From: Nitrospirota bacterium
GTDB taxonomy: Bacteria > Nitrospirota > Thermodesulfovibrionia > Thermodesulfovibrionales > UBA6898
Length of the DNA stretch: 64,000 bases
NCBI GenBank assembly: GCA_021783515.1
Contig: JAJXTV010000003.1
Span: 1-64,000 of the forward strand
Direction: 5' to 3'
The notes beneath the pieces are model-generated. The model did not search any database, was not told the DNA's origin, and was given only the letters and a program-made list of their open reading frames with translations. Both the position numbers and the translations under genes were made by a program. Below are positions 49,384 through 58,413 of this stretch, piece by piece. Positions within the stretch are counted from its first letter, which is position 1, and each line of letters opens with the position of its first letter.

Positions 49384-50713
49384 CCCGGCATTCGCCGAGG
49401 AAGTCGTCGCTTCCGCCGTCAGAAGCGGGGCGGACGAAGCCGAGGTGTTTATCAGGTCCTCAAAAGGCCTTTCGGTCGAGATCAAGGACCAGGGAGTCGA
49501 GACGCTCAAGTCTTCTTCCGGTTTCGGCTATTCGGTCCGCGTAATCAGGGACGGCAGACTCGGCTTTTCCTACTCTACCGATCCTGCCGCCTGCGGTTCG
49601 GTTGTCCGGGAGGCGATAGCGGCCGCGCGGTCTTCGGACCCGGACTCGTGCCTCGGACTCCCCGGGGCCGGGACCCCCTCGGAGGTGAAGGTCTACGACC
49701 CTCTCATCGCGGAGCTCGGGGAGGACGAGGCGATCCGGTCTGTTATGCTTCTCGAGAAGGCTGTCTTCGAGGAAGACCCGAGGATCGTGAGGACGAGGAA
49801 GGCGTCGGGTTTTTTCGGACTTTACGAGACGGCGATCGCAAACTCGCAGGGAGTGAACGTCGTGTATTCATCCACATCCTGCAGCGGCCAGGTTTCCGCG
49901 GTGGCGGAGGAGAAGGGAGAAAGCCAGATAGCCGGAGAGTATGACGCCAGCTGCTTTCTGAGGGATGTGTCGTTTGAAACGATAGGCGCAGGCGCCGCCA
50001 GGAGGGCTGTTCAGCTGCTCGGCTCCCGAAAGATCGATGGGTGCAGGGCGGCTGTGATTTTGGACAACTCGGTTGCCGTCGATTTCCTCGACATCATCGC
50101 TTCGTCGCTGTCTTCCGAGGCGGTCCAGAAGGGCAAATCGCTGTTGGCGGGAAAGATCGGACGGAAGGTCATCAGCCCGGTCGTTACCGTGGCCGACAAC
50201 GGCCTTCTCCCCGGCCGGCTGGGAAGCGGTCCCGTCGACGACGAGGGCGTTGCGTCGCGCGAGACGGAGCTGGTAGCGGGCGGTGTTCTCGTTTCGTATC
50301 TGTACAACACGTATACGGCGAGAAAGGGCGGCGTGACTTCAACCGGCAATGCATCGAGAGGGGGCTTTTCCTCTTTGCCGTCGGTCGGCCCGTCGAACCT
50401 TTATCTGAAGGCGGTCTCGCTCGCTGATGTGGTCGGGGTATCCCGCATGATTGGCTCGCTCGACAAGGGGCTCGTGGTCTTCGACGCGATGGGCGTCCAC
50501 ACGGCCAACCCCGTCTCGGGCGACTTTTCGATCGGTGTCACCGGGCTTTGGGTCGAAAAGGGAGAGATCAGGTATCCGGTGAGGGAGGCGGTCATCTCGG
50601 GGAATATCCTCGGTCTTTTCGGCAATATAGATGCGGTGGGAGACGACCTCAGATTTTACGGCAGCACCGGGTCTCCGAGTCTTCTCATTCGGGGCGTGGA
50701 CATAAGCGCATGA
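49373..50713 (+). CDS. pmbA: TldD/PmbA-family metalloprotease-like protein (PmbA type)
   Basis: 446 residues. ADEAEVFIRSSKGLSVEIKDQ and GFGYSVRVIRDGRLGFS belong to the TldD/PmbA N-domain; the C-part has SFETIGAGAARRAVQLLG and TSTGNASRGGFSS. TldD/PmbA complexes mature peptides such as microcin B17 and degrade CcdA. PmbA lacks the metal-binding histidines of TldD; no TldD partner is encoded in this window. The stop overlaps the Zn-dehydrogenase start. Confidence 0.9.
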   Translation: MRIDPAFAEEVVASAVRSGADEAEVFIRSSKGLSVEIKDQGVETLKSSSGFGYSVRVIRDGRLGFSYSTDPAACGSVVREAIAAARSSDPDSCLGLPGAGTPSEVKVYDPLIAELGEDEAIRSVMLLEKAVFEEDPRIVRTRKASGFFGLYETAIANSQGVNVVYSSTSCSGQVSAVAEEKGESQIAGEYDASCFLRDVSFETIGAGAARRAVQLLGSRKIDGCRAAVILDNSVAVDFLDIIASSLSSEAVQKGKSLLAGKIGRKVISPVVTVADNGLLPGRLGSGPVDDEGVASRETELVAGGVLVSYLYNTYTARKGGVTSTGNASRGGFSSLPSVGPSNLYLKAVSLADVVGVSRMIGSLDKGLVVFDAMGVHTANPVSGDFSIGVTGLWVEKGEIRYPVREAVISGNILGLFGNIDAVGDDLRFYGSTGSPSLLIRGVDISA

Positions 50714-51738
50714 TGATGAAGGTCGCGAGATACTACGGAGCGGGAGACATCCGCATCGAGGAGATGCCGGTCCCCGAACCGGGGCCGGGAGAGGCGGTCG
50801 TCCGTGTCCGGTCGAGCGGGATATGCGGGAGCGACGTGATGCACTGGTACCGGGAGGGCAGGGGGCCGGTCGTGCTCGGCCACGAGATCGCAGGGGAGAT
50901 TGCGGCGGTCGGCGAAGGGGTGACCGGGTGCAAGGTCGGCGACAGGGTGAGCGCCTCGCACCACGTGCCCTGCAATACCTGCCGGTATTGCAGGAACGGC
51001 CATCACACGGTATGCGATACCCTGAGAAAGACGAATTTCTATCCCGGCGGCTTTGCGGAGTATCTCCTTCTCCCCCGGATAAACGTCGACCGGGGCATCT
51101 ATCTGCTGCCGGAGGGCATGACGTTCGACGAAGCGACCTTCATAGAGCCCCTGGCCTGCGTCTATCGCGGGCAGAGGATTGCGGGCACTGCTATGGGAAA
51201 GAGCGTCCTTGTGATCGGCAGCGGCATATCGGGCCTGCTCCATCTGCAGCTTGCCCGGGCGCTTGGCGCATCGCTGGCCGTCTCTTCGGACGTCAATGAA
51301 TTCAGGCTGAAGACGGCGAGGCAATTCGGGGCCGACGAGGTCATCCGCGCGGGTGACGACCTGCCGCGGGTCTTCAGGGAACGTAACGGCGGCCGCGCAG
51401 CCGACGTCGTCATCCTTACCGCCGGGGCGGAGAAGGCGATTGCGCAGGCCTTTCAGTCTGTCGACCGGGGCGGAACGGTCCTTTTCTTCGCCCCCGCCGG
51501 AAAGGGCGTGTCGGTGCCGCTTCCGGTGAACGAACTTTTCTGGCGGAACGAGATCACGCTGACGTCGTCCTACGCGGCGAACTACGAAGAGCATATGATA
51601 TCGATGGAGCTGATCAGACAGGGACGGGTGAACGTGCGCGACATGATCACTCACCGCCTTCCGCTGGCGGAGACGGCGAAGGGGTTCGGGCTGGTGGAAA
51701 CAGCCGGAGAATCGCTGAAGGTAATCATTACGCCTTAG
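50710..51738 (+). CDS. zinc-dependent medium-chain dehydrogenase
   Basis: 342 residues. Catalytic Zn motif GICGSDVMHWY and GHEIAGEIAAVG; structural Zn lobe CNTCRYCRNGHHTVC; Rossmann motif VLVIGSGISGLLHL. It is an alcohol/polyol or threonine dehydrogenase relative; substrate unknown. Three consecutive ATG codons (50710, 50713, 50716) make the exact start ambiguous; the first overlaps the pmbA stop. Neighbour to an LsrF-like aldolase 27 bp downstream, perhaps acting on the same sugar-derived compound. Confidence 0.88.
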   Translation: MMMKVARYYGAGDIRIEEMPVPEPGPGEAVVRVRSSGICGSDVMHWYREGRGPVVLGHEIAGEIAAVGEGVTGCKVGDRVSASHHVPCNTCRYCRNGHHTVCDTLRKTNFYPGGFAEYLLLPRINVDRGIYLLPEGMTFDEATFIEPLACVYRGQRIAGTAMGKSVLVIGSGISGLLHLQLARALGASLAVSSDVNEFRLKTARQFGADEVIRAGDDLPRVFRERNGGRAADVVILTAGAEKAIAQAFQSVDRGGTVLFFAPAGKGVSVPLPVNELFWRNEITLTSSYAANYEEHMISMELIRQGRVNVRDMITHRLPLAETAKGFGLVETAGESLKVIITP

Positions 51739-51765
51739 CGCAAAACATACATAAGGAGGACAATT

Positions 51766-52611
51766 ATGGATTGGGGGCTTAAGAACCGTCTTTCGCGGAT
51801 AATCAGACCGGATGGAAAAACCGTGATGCTCGCCGTCGACCACGGCTATTTTCTCGGGCCGACGAGCGGGCTCGAGGACGTCGGCAGGACGGTGAAGCCG
51901 CTTCTGCCGTACGCCGATGCGCTGATGCCGACGAGGGGCATCGTCCGCACGTCGATCGACGCAGGGACCGCTACCCCGATTGTGCTGCGGGTATCGGGCG
52001 GAAACAGCATCCTGAGCGAGCTGTCGAACGAGGGCATCACGGTGGCGATGGAAGATGCCGTCAGAATGAACGTCTCGGCGGTCGCCCTGTCTATCTACGT
52101 AGGGTCGCCGAATGAAAAACAGACACTGCTCAATCTCGCGAAGCTGGTGGACGAGGGGCATCGGTACGGCATCCCCGTCCTTGCCGTGACTGCGGTCGGG
52201 AAGGACATGGCACGGGACGCCCGGTATCTGGCGCTCTGCTGCAGGATCGCCGCCGAGATCGGCGCGCATTTCGTCAAGACGTATTACTGCGAAGGGTTCG
52301 AGCGAATCGTGAGGACGTGTCCTGTGCCGGTAGTGATGGCGGGCGGGAAGAAGCTCCCCGAACCGGAGGCGCTCGAGCTCACCTATAATGCGATCAAACG
52401 GGGGGCCTCCGGGGTCGACATGGGGAGAAACATCTTTCAGTCGGACGATCCCGTGGCGATGATCCAGGCGGTCCGGGCGGTGGTGCACGAAAAGGCGACG
52501 CCGACTCAGGCGCTCGATCTCTATCGGAGTCTGAAGAGGAAGGGAAAGGCCCGAAAGAAGCCGGGGGCGAAGGGTGTTACCGCAAGCAGGGAGGAACTGA
52601 GCAGGCACTAG
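51766..52611 (+). CDS. LsrF/DhnA-type class I aldolase
   Basis: 281 residues. [74 protein letters not shown] and [20 protein letters not shown] follow E. coli LsrF closely through its whole catalytic length, including the Schiff-base Lys in FVKTYY. LsrF is the thiolase that ends AI-2 processing; DhnA-like relatives include the ADH synthase of aromatic amino acid synthesis. No lsr genes are present here, so the reaction may be different. The tail is Lys/Arg-rich. RBS AAGGAGG. Confidence 0.85.
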   Translation: MDWGLKNRLSRIIRPDGKTVMLAVDHGYFLGPTSGLEDVGRTVKPLLPYADALMPTRGIVRTSIDAGTATPIVLRVSGGNSILSELSNEGITVAMEDAVRMNVSAVALSIYVGSPNEKQTLLNLAKLVDEGHRYGIPVLAVTAVGKDMARDARYLALCCRIAAEIGAHFVKTYYCEGFERIVRTCPVPVVMAGGKKLPEPEALELTYNAIKRGASGVDMGRNIFQSDDPVAMIQAVRAVVHEKATPTQALDLYRSLKRKGKARKKPGAKGVTASREELSRH

Positions 52612-52814
52612 GCGGCCGGCACTGGCGTGGTTCCGGGGAAGGCGTTCCGGAAGAGCCCGATTTTCAAAACTTTTTTGTCCGGGGTCCAGCTGCCTTGTCT
52701 GCTTTGGTCTTTCCAAATTTGCCTTGATTTTGGTACAATGTTCACTCATGCAGCGGGAATCCGGTTCAAGGCATCGAATTCTGGTTGGGCGCGAAATTCT
52801 GGAGGTAAACGAGA

Positions 52815-53975
52815 ATGGATTATTTCTTGACTGAAGAACAGTTAATGATACGCGATCTTGCGCGGCAGATTGCGGAGGAGAAGATCGTGCCGGTGAGGGC
52901 GGAACTGGATGAGACCGGTGAGTTCCCGCATGACATAATGAAGACGCTGGCTCAGTCGGACCTTTTCGGCCTTTTTATTCCTGAAGAATACGGAGGACTC
53001 GGGAAAGGCGGACTTGAGCTCGCCATCGCGGTAGAAGAGTTGTCGAGGGCCTGTCTCGGCGTTGCGACCACCTATGCGGCGAATGCGCTGGGGACATATC
53101 CGCTTCTGCTTTTCGGCAGCGAAGAACAGAAAAAGCGATACCTTCCGGACATCGCCGCAGGAAAGAGGCTCGTAGCCTTCGGCCTGACCGAGGCGAACGC
53201 CGGAAGCGACGCCGGAGGGATTCAGACCACCGCGAAGCTCGACGGAAACGAGTACTTGATCAACGGGACGAAACAGTGGATAACGAACGGCGGCGAGGCC
53301 GAGATCTATACGATCATCGGCATCACGGACCGCTCGAAGGGGCCGCGGGGCGCATCCGCCTTTGTGATAGAGAAGGGTACACCGGGCTTTTCGTTCGGCA
53401 AGAAGGAGAACAAGATGGGGATTCGGGCGTCGGCGACGACCGAGCTCATCTTCGACAACTGCCGTATACCGAAGGAGAATATTATCGGCAAGGAAGGCAT
53501 GGGGTTTGTCGTGGCGATGAAGACGCTCGACAACTCGCGAACCGGCGTCGGTGCGCAGGGCGTCGGGGTTGCGCAGGGTGCCTTCGACGAGGCGGTGAAA
53601 TTCGCCCGCCAGCGCGTCCAGTTCGGCCACCCGGTAATCACCTTCCAGGCGGTTCAGCATATGCTGGCCGATATGGCTACCTCGATCGAGGCGGCCCGTG
53701 CCCTCGTCTATGCCGTGTCGCGGTTCGTCGACTCCGGCGCGAAGGATGTCTCGAAGGAATCCGCGATGGCAAAGGTCTTTGCGACCGATGTGGCGATGAA
53801 GGTGACGACGGACGCGGTCCAGGTCATGGGCGGCTCCGGCTATATGAAGGAATATCCGGTCGAGAAGATGATGAGGGACGCGAAGATCCTTCAGATCTAT
53901 GAAGGCACGAACCAGATACAGAGGAATGTCATCGGGCAGGCGCTGATCAAAGAGGCGGCGAAGGCGAACAAGTAG
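52815..53975 (+). CDS. acyl-CoA dehydrogenase
   Basis: 386 residues. LTEEQLMIRDLARQIAEE start, FGLTEANAGSDAGG and QWITNGG flavin-binding signatures, catalytic Glu in QIYEGTNQIQRNVIG. Typical short/medium-chain or butyryl-CoA dehydrogenase. GGAGG lies before the ATG. Followed 280 bp later by etfB and a ferredoxin-etfA, which suggests an electron-bifurcating Bcd-Etf-like complex or delivery of electrons from acyl-CoA oxidation to ferredoxin/quinone (inference). The spacer 53976-54258 has a 13-bp GGCGGGCCGGC repeat and nothing else noted. Confidence 0.93.
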   Translation: MDYFLTEEQLMIRDLARQIAEEKIVPVRAELDETGEFPHDIMKTLAQSDLFGLFIPEEYGGLGKGGLELAIAVEELSRACLGVATTYAANALGTYPLLLFGSEEQKKRYLPDIAAGKRLVAFGLTEANAGSDAGGIQTTAKLDGNEYLINGTKQWITNGGEAEIYTIIGITDRSKGPRGASAFVIEKGTPGFSFGKKENKMGIRASATTELIFDNCRIPKENIIGKEGMGFVVAMKTLDNSRTGVGAQGVGVAQGAFDEAVKFARQRVQFGHPVITFQAVQHMLADMATSIEAARALVYAVSRFVDSGAKDVSKESAMAKVFATDVAMKVTTDAVQVMGGSGYMKEYPVEKMMRDAKILQIYEGTNQIQRNVIGQALIKEAAKANK

Positions 53976-54258
53976 GCCGCGCCCGGCCCTTCTGCGATCC
54001 CGACGCGTGATCGGGAAGAAGGCAGATGGGCTGACAAACGCCATAGCATCGGCAGTATTTATTTGATTTACGTAAACGCAGATTCCGTGCTTGCCGTAGA
54101 TGCGAAAGGCGGGCCGGCAAGACGACTGTTCTTAAGGGCGCCTCGACTATGGCCGTTTTTCATCCCATCTGCCTTCCCGTCGCGGCGTCTTGTGCGGGTG
54201 TAAGGCGGGCCGGCCAAGCAGGGAATGGAATCTTCAATTGTCCGGAGGATAAAGCATA

Positions 54259-55041
54259 GTGAATATAGTAGTCTGTGTGAAACAGGTGCCTGACACCACG
54301 GAGGTCAGGATCAATCCCGAGACGAATACCCTTATCCGGGACGGCGTCGAGAGCATCATTAATCCTTACGATATGCATGCGATCGAGGCGGGTCTTCAGA
54401 TAAAGGAGCAGGCGGGGGGGAAGGTGACGGTCCTTACGATGGGGCCGCCGCAGGCCGAGAATGCGCTTCGTGAGGCGATCTCGATGGGGGTCGACGAAGC
54501 GGTGCTTCTGACCGACAGGGCCTTTGCCGGCTCGGACACCTGGGCGACGGCGTATGCGCTCTCGAAGGCGATCGGGCATCTGGGCGCCGACATTATCCTC
54601 TGCGGCAAGCAGGCGATAGACGGAGATACCGCGCAGGTGGGGCCCGAGATCGCAGAGTTTCTCGACATTCCCCATATCTCCTATATCCGCAAGATCGACG
54701 AGGTGAAAGAGGACGGCATAAGGGTGCAGAGACTGATGGATGAGGGTTTCGACGTGATCGAATCGTCTCTCCCGGTGCTGCTGACGGTGGTGAGGGAACT
54801 CAACGTGCCGAGGATGCCTTCCCTGAAGGGGAAGATGGCCGCGAAGAAGGCTGTGATCGGAAAGATGACTGCCGCTGACATCGGGGCGGAAGATTCGAAC
54901 CTTGGGCTGAAGGGCTCTCCGACACAGGTAAGAAACATCTTCGCGCCGGAGGCGAAGAAGGACAGAATGATGCTCGACGGCACGACGGATGAGAAGATCG
55001 AGGCTCTGGTGAAGGGACTGGCGGGGTTGAAATGTATATAA
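54259..55041 (+). CDS. etfB: electron-transfer flavoprotein beta subunit
   Basis: 260 residues. It starts at GTG 54259 with GGAGG upstream: MNIVVCVKQVPDTTEV, CGKQAIDGDTAQVGPE and the AMP/FAD-contact VLTMGPPQAENALREAISMG region. Forms a heterodimer with the ferredoxin-EtfA protein; the genes overlap by 10 bp. Confidence 0.95.
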   Translation: MNIVVCVKQVPDTTEVRINPETNTLIRDGVESIINPYDMHAIEAGLQIKEQAGGKVTVLTMGPPQAENALREAISMGVDEAVLLTDRAFAGSDTWATAYALSKAIGHLGADIILCGKQAIDGDTAQVGPEIAEFLDIPHISYIRKIDEVKEDGIRVQRLMDEGFDVIESSLPVLLTVVRELNVPRMPSLKGKMAAKKAVIGKMTAADIGAEDSNLGLKGSPTQVRNIFAPEAKKDRMMLDGTTDEKIEALVKGLAGLKCI

Positions 55042-56219
55042 AGGTAAATAAGGACAAATGCACGGGCTGCGAGACCTGCCTGTCTTCATGCCCGTACGAC
55101 TCGATTATCGTGAAAGACGGCAAGGCAGAGATCACCGAGCTCTGTCAGCTCTGCAGGTCCTGCCTGAGCGTCTGCCCGGAAGGGGCGATATTCGAAGTCG
55201 AGGAGGAGGCGGACAAGAAAGAAAAGGAAGAGGGCAGCGGCGTCTGGGTATTCGCCGAGCAGAGGGACGGTGAGATCGCCGGGGTCTCTTTCGAGCTTCT
55301 CGGCGCCGGCCGGAGGCTTGCGGAAAAACTCGGCTGCGGGGTATCGGCGGTATTTTTCGGCGGTACCGCTACAGACGCGGAAGAACTTATCAGATGGGGA
55401 GCCGACAAGGTTTATCTTTGCGGCGACGAAATGTTCCGGAGCTTCAACGACGAGCCGTACGCGAATCTTCTTTCTGAACTCATTCTTCGGCATAAGCCGG
55501 AGGTCGTCCTTGCCGGCGCGACGCCGATCGGAAGGTCTTTTTTCCCGAGGGTGGCTGCAAAGCTCAAGACAGGGCTCACCGCCGACTGCACTTCCCTGGA
55601 TATCGACGGCGAGACGAAGAACCTTCTTCAGGTCAGGCCGGCCTTCGGGGGCAACATCATGGCGACGATTCTCTGCCCTCATACCAGGCCGCAGATGGCG
55701 ACGGTGAGGCCGAGGGTTATGAAGAGAGGGGAATACGACGGCTCGCGCAGAGGAGAGATCGTCAAGGTAGGGGCGGACAACGTCGGCTCCAGGACGAAAG
55801 TGATCGAGACGGTGAGGGAAGTCTCCGAGATGTCGGTGAACCTCCAGGAGGCCAATATCATTATCGCCGGCGGCAGGGGCGTCGGAGGCGAAAAGGGATT
55901 CCAGCTTCTCTATGAGCTTGCGGCTGCGTTCGGCGGCTGCGTCGGCGCGTCGAGGGCGGCGGTGGACGAAGGCTGGATACCGTACCGTCACCAGGTCGGC
56001 CAGACCGGCAAGACGGTGGGGCCGAAACTCTACATCGCCTGCGGGATTTCGGGTGCGGTTCAGCATCTCGTCGGCATGCAGTCGTCCGATATCATCGTGG
56101 CGATCAACAAGAACCCCGACGCCCCGATTTTCAATGTTGCGACGTACGGAATCGTCGGAGACCTGTTCGAGATACTGCCGCTTCTTATCAAGAAGATCAA
56201 AGAGGTGAAGGAAGCATGA
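55032..56219 (+). CDS. etfA: EtfA with N-terminal 2[4Fe-4S] ferredoxin domain
   Basis: 395 residues. Residues ~1-55 are a bacterial ferredoxin: CTGCETCLSSCP and CQLCRSCLSVCP. Residues ~70-395 are ETF alpha, with the FAD signature PKLYIACGISGAVQHLVGM and NKNPDAPIF. Fd-EtfA fusions are known from electron-bifurcating lactate dehydrogenase and caffeyl-CoA reductase complexes of acetogens. With the acyl-CoA dehydrogenase next door, this set is a good bifurcation candidate. Overlaps fabD by ATGA. Confidence 0.95.
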   Translation: MYIKVNKDKCTGCETCLSSCPYDSIIVKDGKAEITELCQLCRSCLSVCPEGAIFEVEEEADKKEKEEGSGVWVFAEQRDGEIAGVSFELLGAGRRLAEKLGCGVSAVFFGGTATDAEELIRWGADKVYLCGDEMFRSFNDEPYANLLSELILRHKPEVVLAGATPIGRSFFPRVAAKLKTGLTADCTSLDIDGETKNLLQVRPAFGGNIMATILCPHTRPQMATVRPRVMKRGEYDGSRRGEIVKVGADNVGSRTKVIETVREVSEMSVNLQEANIIIAGGRGVGGEKGFQLLYELAAAFGGCVGASRAAVDEGWIPYRHQVGQTGKTVGPKLYIACGISGAVQHLVGMQSSDIIVAINKNPDAPIFNVATYGIVGDLFEILPLLIKKIKEVKEA

Positions 56220-57151
56220 AGATAGCCTTCGTATTTCCCGGACAGGGCTCCCAGAAGGTCGGTATGTGCAGGGACCTGTGGGAGAACTTTGACGAGGCGA
56301 AGAGGGTCTACGAAGAGGCCTCGGCGGCGCTGGGATACGACGTGGCCGAACTCAGCTTCAGCGGGCCCCTGGAAGAGCTGAACAAGACTTTCAGAACACA
56401 GCCCTGCATATTGACGGCGAGTATCGCGGCCGGCAAAGTGCTGCTCTCAAAAGGCATCGAGCCGTACGTCGTCGCCGGACACAGCCTCGGCGAATATTCG
56501 GCGCTTGTCGCCGCCGGCGTCCTCTCTCTTTCAGAGGCGGTGAAGCTGACCGAGCAGAGGGGGAAGTTCATGCAGGAGGCGGTGCCGGAGGGAAAGGGTC
56601 TCATGGCCGCGATCATCGGACTCGACAGGAACAAGGTGGACGACATCTGCGTGTCGGTCGAGTCGGGCTACGTCTCGGCCGCCAACTACAACTGTCCCGG
56701 CCAGATCGTGATCGCCGGTGAGAAGGCAGCGGTAGAGGAGGCGATGAAACTCGCAAAGGACTCGGGGGCGAAACGGGCGATGCCGCTTGCGGTGAGCGCG
56801 CCTTCCCACTGCACGCTTATGGTCGGGGCATCGGACAGGCTGGGAGAACTGTTAAACACGATTGAATTCAGCTCCCCTTCGGTGCCGATCGTGAACAACG
56901 CCGATGCGATGTTTCTCACCAACGCCGAACGGATCAAGTATTCCCTCATCGCTCAGCTCAACAGCCCCCTTCTGTGGGAAGATTCGATCAGGAACATCAT
57001 CGAGAAAGGCATCGATACCTTTGTCGAGGTCGGCCCCGGGAAGGTCCTCTCCGGCCTGATCAAGCGGATCGAGCCCTCCGCACGGATCTTCAACGTCGAG
57101 GACGTCGAGAGCCTCAACAAGACGCGGGAAGGGCTGAAGCCCCAGGGCTGA
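56216..57151 (+). CDS. fabD: malonyl-CoA:ACP transacylase
   Basis: 311 residues. KIAFVFPGQGSQKVGM, catalytic Ser in GHSLGEYSALVAAG, SAPSHCTLM with the catalytic His, and VEVGPGKVLSGLIKR. Provides malonyl-ACP for fatty acid synthesis. ATGA overlap with etfA; no other fab genes follow here. Confidence 0.95.
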   Translation: MKIAFVFPGQGSQKVGMCRDLWENFDEAKRVYEEASAALGYDVAELSFSGPLEELNKTFRTQPCILTASIAAGKVLLSKGIEPYVVAGHSLGEYSALVAAGVLSLSEAVKLTEQRGKFMQEAVPEGKGLMAAIIGLDRNKVDDICVSVESGYVSAANYNCPGQIVIAGEKAAVEEAMKLAKDSGAKRAMPLAVSAPSHCTLMVGASDRLGELLNTIEFSSPSVPIVNNADAMFLTNAERIKYSLIAQLNSPLLWEDSIRNIIEKGIDTFVEVGPGKVLSGLIKRIEPSARIFNVEDVESLNKTREGLKPQG

Positions 57152-57425
57152 GTCTCCCCGGTTCCTTTCCCGCTCGTTTTTACACCGATTTGTCCGCAAA
57201 ACGAGTCTGCTCACGACATAACAATTTTCAATCGCAGTAAATGCATTTAGTGAGCACGCTGGTTTTACGGAGTCCCTTAAAGAGAGGCACGGGCGCGGTT
57301 CGAAGAAACCTCAATACTGAGGCAAAACGGCGGCCCACCGACAGGAGGGAGACTGTCGGCAGACATATCCTTAACGGATTTGTGTATACTGTATCTGCAT
57401 ATTATTCTTCAGGAGGTTAGACATC
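57152..57425 (+). other. intergenic region with hairpins and a promoter-like site
   Basis: No gene. Several short hairpins: GCTCAC (about 57210) with GTGAGC (about 57250), CCTCAATACTGAGG, and CCGACAG...CTGTCGG near 57338-57358. TATACT near 57385 is a -10-like box for the small gene at 57426. Some of this may be a structured leader or terminator of the etf-fabD operon. Confidence 0.35.
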
Positions 57426-57608
57426 ATGGCAATTGTAGCGACAATCGAAGGGAAGAAGCTCATTATCACCTGCGACCTTGACGAGCCGGTGCCCAGCGCT
57501 TCGGGGAAGACCCTTGTGGTCGCCAGCACCAGAGGCAATATGAAGACCGATCTGACAGTAAACGGAAAACCTCTTACGATCGGACTGAACGCCTATATTC
57601 CGAAATAG
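57426..57608 (+). CDS. small hypothetical protein (60 aa)
   Basis: A strong RBS AGGAGG lies 10 nt before the ATG. 60 residues, predicted all-beta: MAIVATIEGKKLIITCDL, SGKTLVVASTRG, TVNGKPLTIGLNAYIPK. One Cys. No family recognised, but the regular strand pattern and good RBS make it a likely real gene. Confidence 0.65.
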   Translation: MAIVATIEGKKLIITCDLDEPVPSASGKTLVVASTRGNMKTDLTVNGKPLTIGLNAYIPK

Positions 57609-57655
57609 AGGGGGGCATAGACGCCTTATTCCGATGCCCTAAGGCCCGATGCCTC

Positions 57656-58393
57656 ATGGACAGATGGAGAGACAATATATCCTTTGTTCTTGTCGATACC
57701 ATGGAGTCCGGCAATATCGGCGCGTCGGCGCGGGCACTGAAAAACTGCGGGTTTTCGCGGCTTGAGCTTGTGCATCCGGGAAAGTTTCCCTCCGACGAGG
57801 CGGGATGGTTTGCCCATGGCGCGGATGACGTTCTCTCTTCCGTAAGGGTGTTTCAGGATCTCGCGGCCGCCCTGAGGGACAAGTCCCTGGTCGTCGGCAC
57901 GACGAGGCGGTCCGGGAAAAAAAGGGGGCTGACCTTTCCGGTTCGGGACGTTGTCGGCAAGATCAGGGGCCTTGCGGAGTGCAACCGCGTAGCGCTGCTG
58001 TTCGGCAGAGAAGACAGGGGGCTTACGAACGACCAGACTGCCGAATGTTCCTTTATGATCAGGATCCCGTCCTCCGCGGAGCACCCTTCCTTAAATCTTG
58101 CCCAGGCGGTGCTCCTCGTCGCGTATGAGATCTCCCTCGCATCGCACCCTGTCCAGCCTCCTCCCGAGACGATCAGCACCGGGGAGCTGACCGGCCTTTT
58201 TGAGAGACTGCGGAATCTCATGAAGACGGCAGGCTATGAGCCGAAGGGGATCAGAGACGACGAAAAGGGGATCATGGCCGACCTGAAGAGGCTGATTTCG
58301 AGGGCGGGCATCACGCCGCGCGAGGCCCGCATGCTCCATGGGATTATTTCGCAGATTGAGAGCGGACGCGGCAAGGGAAAGGGCGAAAAATAA
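57656..58393 (+). CDS. trmJ: TrmJ-like tRNA/rRNA 2'-O-methyltransferase (SPOUT)
   Basis: 245 residues. NISFVLVDTMESGNIGASARALKNCGF start (quoted GNIGASARALKNCGF), LLFGREDRGLTNDQ and the knot signature PSLNLAQAVLLVAYE. TrmJ methylates the ribose at position 32 of tRNA. The ATG has no clear RBS. Confidence 0.88.
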   Translation: MDRWRDNISFVLVDTMESGNIGASARALKNCGFSRLELVHPGKFPSDEAGWFAHGADDVLSSVRVFQDLAAALRDKSLVVGTTRRSGKKRGLTFPVRDVVGKIRGLAECNRVALLFGREDRGLTNDQTAECSFMIRIPSSAEHPSLNLAQAVLLVAYEISLASHPVQPPPETISTGELTGLFERLRNLMKTAGYEPKGIRDDEKGIMADLKRLISRAGITPREARMLHGIISQIESGRGKGKGEK

Positions 58394-58413
58394 TAATCCC
58401 GCGTGCGGATTAA

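Noticed and set aside
50656-52749. Minus-strand open frame of ~700 codons across the Zn-dehydrogenase and LsrF-like genes
   Set aside because: It spans two well-supported genes in G+C-rich DNA; composition is that of a shadow frame.
54106-54214. Repeated AAGGCGGGCCGGC upstream of etfB
   Set aside because: A 13-bp G+C-rich repeat seen twice only; may be chance.
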